Source of the DNA: Profundicola sp048268105
GTDB lineage: Bacteria; Bacteroidota; Bacteroidia; Flavobacteriales; Weeksellaceae
NCBI GenBank assembly: GCA_048268105.1
Contig: JBLWWH010000004.1
Span: 1 to 64,000, forward strand
Direction: 5' to 3'
Length of the DNA stretch: 64,000 bases
Below, piece after piece: positions 61,714 through 64,000 of the stretch. The notes under the pieces are model-generated. The model searched no databases, was not told where the DNA came from, and saw only the letters and a list, made by a program, of their open reading frames with translations. Position numbers and translations under genes: made by a program. How positions within the stretch are numbered: the first letter of the stretch is position 1; each line of letters begins with the position of its first letter.

Positions 61714-62096
61714 TGCAAAATTTAGTAATTGACAATAAGAAGAAAGAGATTCGTTTTCAGGATCAGAACAAGAATATGGTGAATTTAATTCGCTTTGTTT
61801 TTGGATTAAATGTCTTGAATTCAGCAGTTTTCTTCTTATTGTTCAATTATCAAGAAGATGTTTTAAAGTGGGTTTGGTTGGTTTTTGCTTTAATTAACGT
61901 TTACCTGCTTTACTTTAGTTTTACAAAACTTTCCAAACAAACTATTTTAAAATTCTCAGAAATAGATGCTGTTGAAATTAAGTCCGTTTTTGGATTAGTT
62001 TTTAAGTTAAAAAATGGGAAGTATAGAAAGGTTTTTATCAATCGAGATGCGCCAATTGTTGAAAAGTTGATGAAGTCTTTTGGCAAGAACATGTAG
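61713..62096 (+). CDS. Small two-span membrane protein
   Basis: A 127-residue protein with two neighbouring hydrophobic segments (FVFGLNVLNSAVFFLLF and VWLVFALINVYLLYFSF) and a soluble, PH-like end (IDAVEIKSVFGLVFKLKNGKYRKVFIN). It overlaps hemE by one base (TAATG) and so is expressed with it. I recognise no family with certainty. It ends the purD-to-hemE run. Confidence 0.65.
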   Translation: MQNLVIDNKKKEIRFQDQNKNMVNLIRFVFGLNVLNSAVFFLLFNYQEDVLKWVWLVFALINVYLLYFSFTKLSKQTILKFSEIDAVEIKSVFGLVFKLKNGKYRKVFINRDAPIVEKLMKSFGKNM

Positions 62097-62182
62097 AAGA
62101 ATAGTGGGTTTAAAATCCTACGTTTTCTCTAGTAAACTAATATTGTTAATAAGTTTTCTTGTTTTATTTCAAAATAATTTGG

Positions 62183-62210
62183 TTTTAGATTTTAGATTTT
62201 AGATTTTAGT
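62183..62210. repeat. Four 7-bp units (TTTTAGA)
   Basis: TTTTAGA occurs at 62183, 62190 and 62197, and TTTTAGT at 62204, a perfect 7-base period, just upstream of the small secreted-protein gene. A second, unrelated heptamer array lies at 57098. Confidence 0.85.
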
Positions 62211-62240
62211 TTTCATATTAACAATTTAAAATTAATTTTT

Positions 62241-62522
62241 ATGAAAAACATTTTATTTGGAGCACTATTAATGCTCATCGGAACTTTTGGCTATGCAAAT
62301 AATATTTCATTGACAGAAATTGATGTGGAATTTGAAAAATATGAAAACTTAACTGAAGAGGTTTGTTTTAATTTGTTAGCAGAATGTAGTACACAGTCAG
62401 GAAATGATCCAGATGGAGATCTTCATACTGTAACTTGTTGTAGGACAACGTTTGAAGAGGCTTATGATTGTGCCGCTAATAAATTAAGAAAAGCAGTTTT
62501 TAAACATGTTGATGATATTTAA
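62241..62522 (+). CDS. Small secreted protein with five cysteines
   Basis: A 93-residue protein: signal peptide (MKNILFGALLMLIGTFGYAN), then a 70-residue mature part with five Cys (EVCF, AECS, TCCR, DCAA). The odd number suggests dimerisation, a metal site or one free thiol. No family is recognised. A terminator follows 17 bases after its stop. Two GLPGLI-family genes follow, and heptamer repeats lie upstream. Confidence 0.7.
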   Translation: MKNILFGALLMLIGTFGYANNISLTEIDVEFEKYENLTEEVCFNLLAECSTQSGNDPDGDLHTVTCCRTTFEEAYDCAANKLRKAVFKHVDDI

Positions 62523-62538
62523 TTACTATTTTATTTAC

Positions 62539-62557
62539 AGCCCTTAATTTAAGGGCT
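62539..62557 (+). terminator. Terminator after the small secreted protein
   Basis: AGCCCTTAA pairs with TTAAGGGCT over a one-base centre, followed by five T. Confidence 0.85.
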
Positions 62558-62575
62558 TTTTAATTTTTAAAAGAA

Positions 62576-63271
62576 ATGAAAACTTTAATATTTATTCTAG
62601 TAAGTTTTGGCTTTATCAATGCACAAGTTATTGACTACACTTACAAAAATTCTGGTTCAGAGTTAAGTTATAAATTACTACTTGATAGTATGAATAATTC
62701 TGAGTGGAGAATGACGAAAAACGCACTCGGTGATGCTATAAAAATCAATGATAAATCGCGGTTTTTTGTCACAAAAGATAATACGCATTATTTTATTGAT
62801 AAAACTGCTCTTAAAAATTTGACAATTCAAGATAACCCAACTTTTTCTTGGAAACTTGAAAAAGGGACTAAAAATATATTGGGCTACAACTGTTTAAAAG
62901 CAAGTGTAAAATTTAGGGGAAGAGAGTATATAGCTTATTACACTCCAGATATTAAAATAAATGCAGGTCCTTGGAAGTTTTCTGGCCTAGATGGTTTAAT
63001 TTTATATGTAGAAAGTAAAGATAAGAATTATATTTTCGAAGCCACCTCAATAAACTTGGATAGAAAGGAATTTAATAAAAACAATTTTGATATAATTAAT
63101 AGAAATAATTTTATTGATTGGAATTTATATAAAGAAAAGTATTTAGAGGATATTCAAGTTTATTTGAATAATCAACAATGTAATTGTCCAGATGATGGAA
63201 TGAATATTTATCGATTAAGTAAAATAGAAAAAATACATCCAACTTTGCACGATCAAGGTATTGTATATTAA
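62576..63271 (+). CDS. GLPGLI family protein (GLDGLI variant)
   Basis: A 231-residue secreted protein with signal peptide (FILVSFGFINAQ) and the GLPGLI-family layout: FFVTKDNTHYFIDKT, NILGYNCLKASVKFRGREYIAYYTPDI (short-chain motif GYxC.KA) and FSGLDGLILYVESK. The family-naming GLPGLI here reads GLDGLI. Family members are secreted proteins of unknown role that often occur in pairs. The neighbouring gene is a paralogue with an intact GLPGLI. Confidence 0.85.
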   Translation: MKTLIFILVSFGFINAQVIDYTYKNSGSELSYKLLLDSMNNSEWRMTKNALGDAIKINDKSRFFVTKDNTHYFIDKTALKNLTIQDNPTFSWKLEKGTKNILGYNCLKASVKFRGREYIAYYTPDIKINAGPWKFSGLDGLILYVESKDKNYIFEATSINLDRKEFNKNNFDIINRNNFIDWNLYKEKYLEDIQVYLNNQQCNCPDDGMNIYRLSKIEKIHPTLHDQGIVY

Positions 63272-63281
63272 GATAAAGATT

Positions 63282-64000
63282 ATGAATTATTTAAAGCTGT
63301 TATTTGGGTTGCTAATTTGTTCTAATTTTGTTTTAGGACAGAGTTATAATTATGAAGTTGTATATTCTAAACAAGTTTTTTTTGAGATAAATGATTCTTT
63401 AAATTACTCTAAAGAGAAAGAAAAAGCATTGCGATTGGCAATGCAGGAAAAGCGTTTATTTTCTCTTATAACAAATACGTATGAGTCTATTTATAAATCT
63501 ATACCTTCTATTACAAATTCTCAAAATGAAAGTGGGTTTAAAGTTAGCTTTAGTGAATCCGAAAATGCTATTTATAAAAATTTAATAGACTCTATTAGTA
63601 TCGTTGAAGAGACTTATCCTGCCAAATTTATGATTTATGATAGCTTGAATTCATATAAATGGAAAATGCTTGATGAAGAGAAAACCTACAAAGGATATAG
63701 GATTAGAAAAGCAGAAACGTTGGATAATGATGTGAAGTTAGTAGCATGGTACACTTCAGAAATTCCTATTAATTCTGGACCGGAATATGTTTGGGGCTTG
63801 CCCGGGCTTATATTAATTGTAGAGTCTAGTAGACTAACATCAACTGGCAAACAGTTGATTAGGATGGAGTCTTTACATAAAACTGATGAAATTGAAATCA
63901 GAAAGCCAAAAATCCGAAGGAATAATTATATTTCGAGAAAGGAATTCGAAGTGTTGCTGCGAGATTTTATTAAAAAGGAAAATGAAATATTGGGTATTGG
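63282..64000 (+). CDS. GLPGLI family protein, truncated by window end
   Basis: The frame from ATG 63282 stays open to the window end (about 239 codons). It starts with a signal peptide (MNYLKLLFGLLICSNFVLGQ) and contains KGYRIRKAETLDNDVKLVAWYTSEIPINSGPEYVWGLPGLILIVES, the exact family motif WGLPGLI. It begins 10 bases after the preceding GLPGLI gene, so they share a transcript. The missing 3' end is simply outside the window. Confidence 0.87.
   Translation, partial: MNYLKLLFGLLICSNFVLGQSYNYEVVYSKQVFFEINDSLNYSKEKEKALRLAMQEKRLFSLITNTYESIYKSIPSITNSQNESGFKVSFSESENAIYKNLIDSISIVEETYPAKFMIYDSLNSYKWKMLDEEKTYKGYRIRKAETLDNDVKLVAWYTSEIPINSGPEYVWGLPGLILIVESSRLTSTGKQLIRMESLHKTDEIEIRKPKIRRNNYISRKEFEVLLRDFIKKENEILGI

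Overview
The window comes from an AT-rich chromosome of a Bacteroidota bacterium, most likely order Flavobacteriales. The evidence is a fused MurF-alanine racemase, a T9SS-type C-terminal sorting domain, lipoproteins with acidic residues after the lipobox cysteine, GLPGLI and DUF3078 proteins, a lipid A / Kdo pathway, and many TAnnTTTG promoter elements close to start codons. Species cannot be told from the sequence alone.

Layout. (1) 1-8283 is an accessory block lying on the 3' side of a tRNA-Leu gene. It begins with an IS3-like transposase remnant whose right end seems to cut a small gene. Then come, all on the minus strand, a DUF2971 protein, a frameshifted gene with a HEPN-like R-x5-H motif, a one-piece MmeI-like restriction-modification enzyme, and a tight three-gene operon (sce7726-like nuclease fold, sce7725-like protein, RES-domain protein with a zinc ribbon). 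This looks like a defence or toxin island, and the three-gene operon is my best candidate for an undescribed system. (2) 8284-20566 is core: tRNA-Leu, galE, a sugar aminotransferase, waaA, an aldehyde dehydrogenase, a PfkB kinase, folE, cysS, an LD-carboxypeptidase, a YraN protein and a PhoR/PhoB-like two-component system. (3) 20651-26602 is a surface-uptake module: an array of 11-bp-phased TAAC repeats resembling a PHO box, followed by a TonB-dependent receptor, a beta-helix-like lipoprotein and a T9SS-sorted protein. The array sits between phoB and the receptor, so a phosphate-starvation role is the simplest reading. (4) 26786-62096 is ordinary core: murF-alr, tdk, a DUF389 protein, manC, a SprT-like protein, an Mla-type ABC pair, ribH, rnhA, queG, ruvB, hemH, two DUF3078 paralogues, argS, a YebC protein, pth, plsC, a peroxiredoxin/thioredoxin cluster, lpxB, tRNA-Ala, hemL, a LysM glucosaminidase, purH, purD, mtgA, hemD and hemE. 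(5) 62241-64000 holds a small cysteine-containing secreted protein and two GLPGLI-family proteins, the last cut by the window edge.

Several pathways are spread across the window: haem (hemH, hemL, hemD-hemE), cell wall (murF-alr, LD-carboxypeptidase, mtgA, glucosaminidase), lipid A and outer membrane (waaA, lpxB, MlaE/MlaF-like) and purines (purH, purD). Two unrelated arrays of 7-bp tandem repeats, at 57098-57202 and 62183-62210, are the most striking noncoding structures besides the PHO-like array. Functional calls rest on motifs read by eye; no database search was possible.
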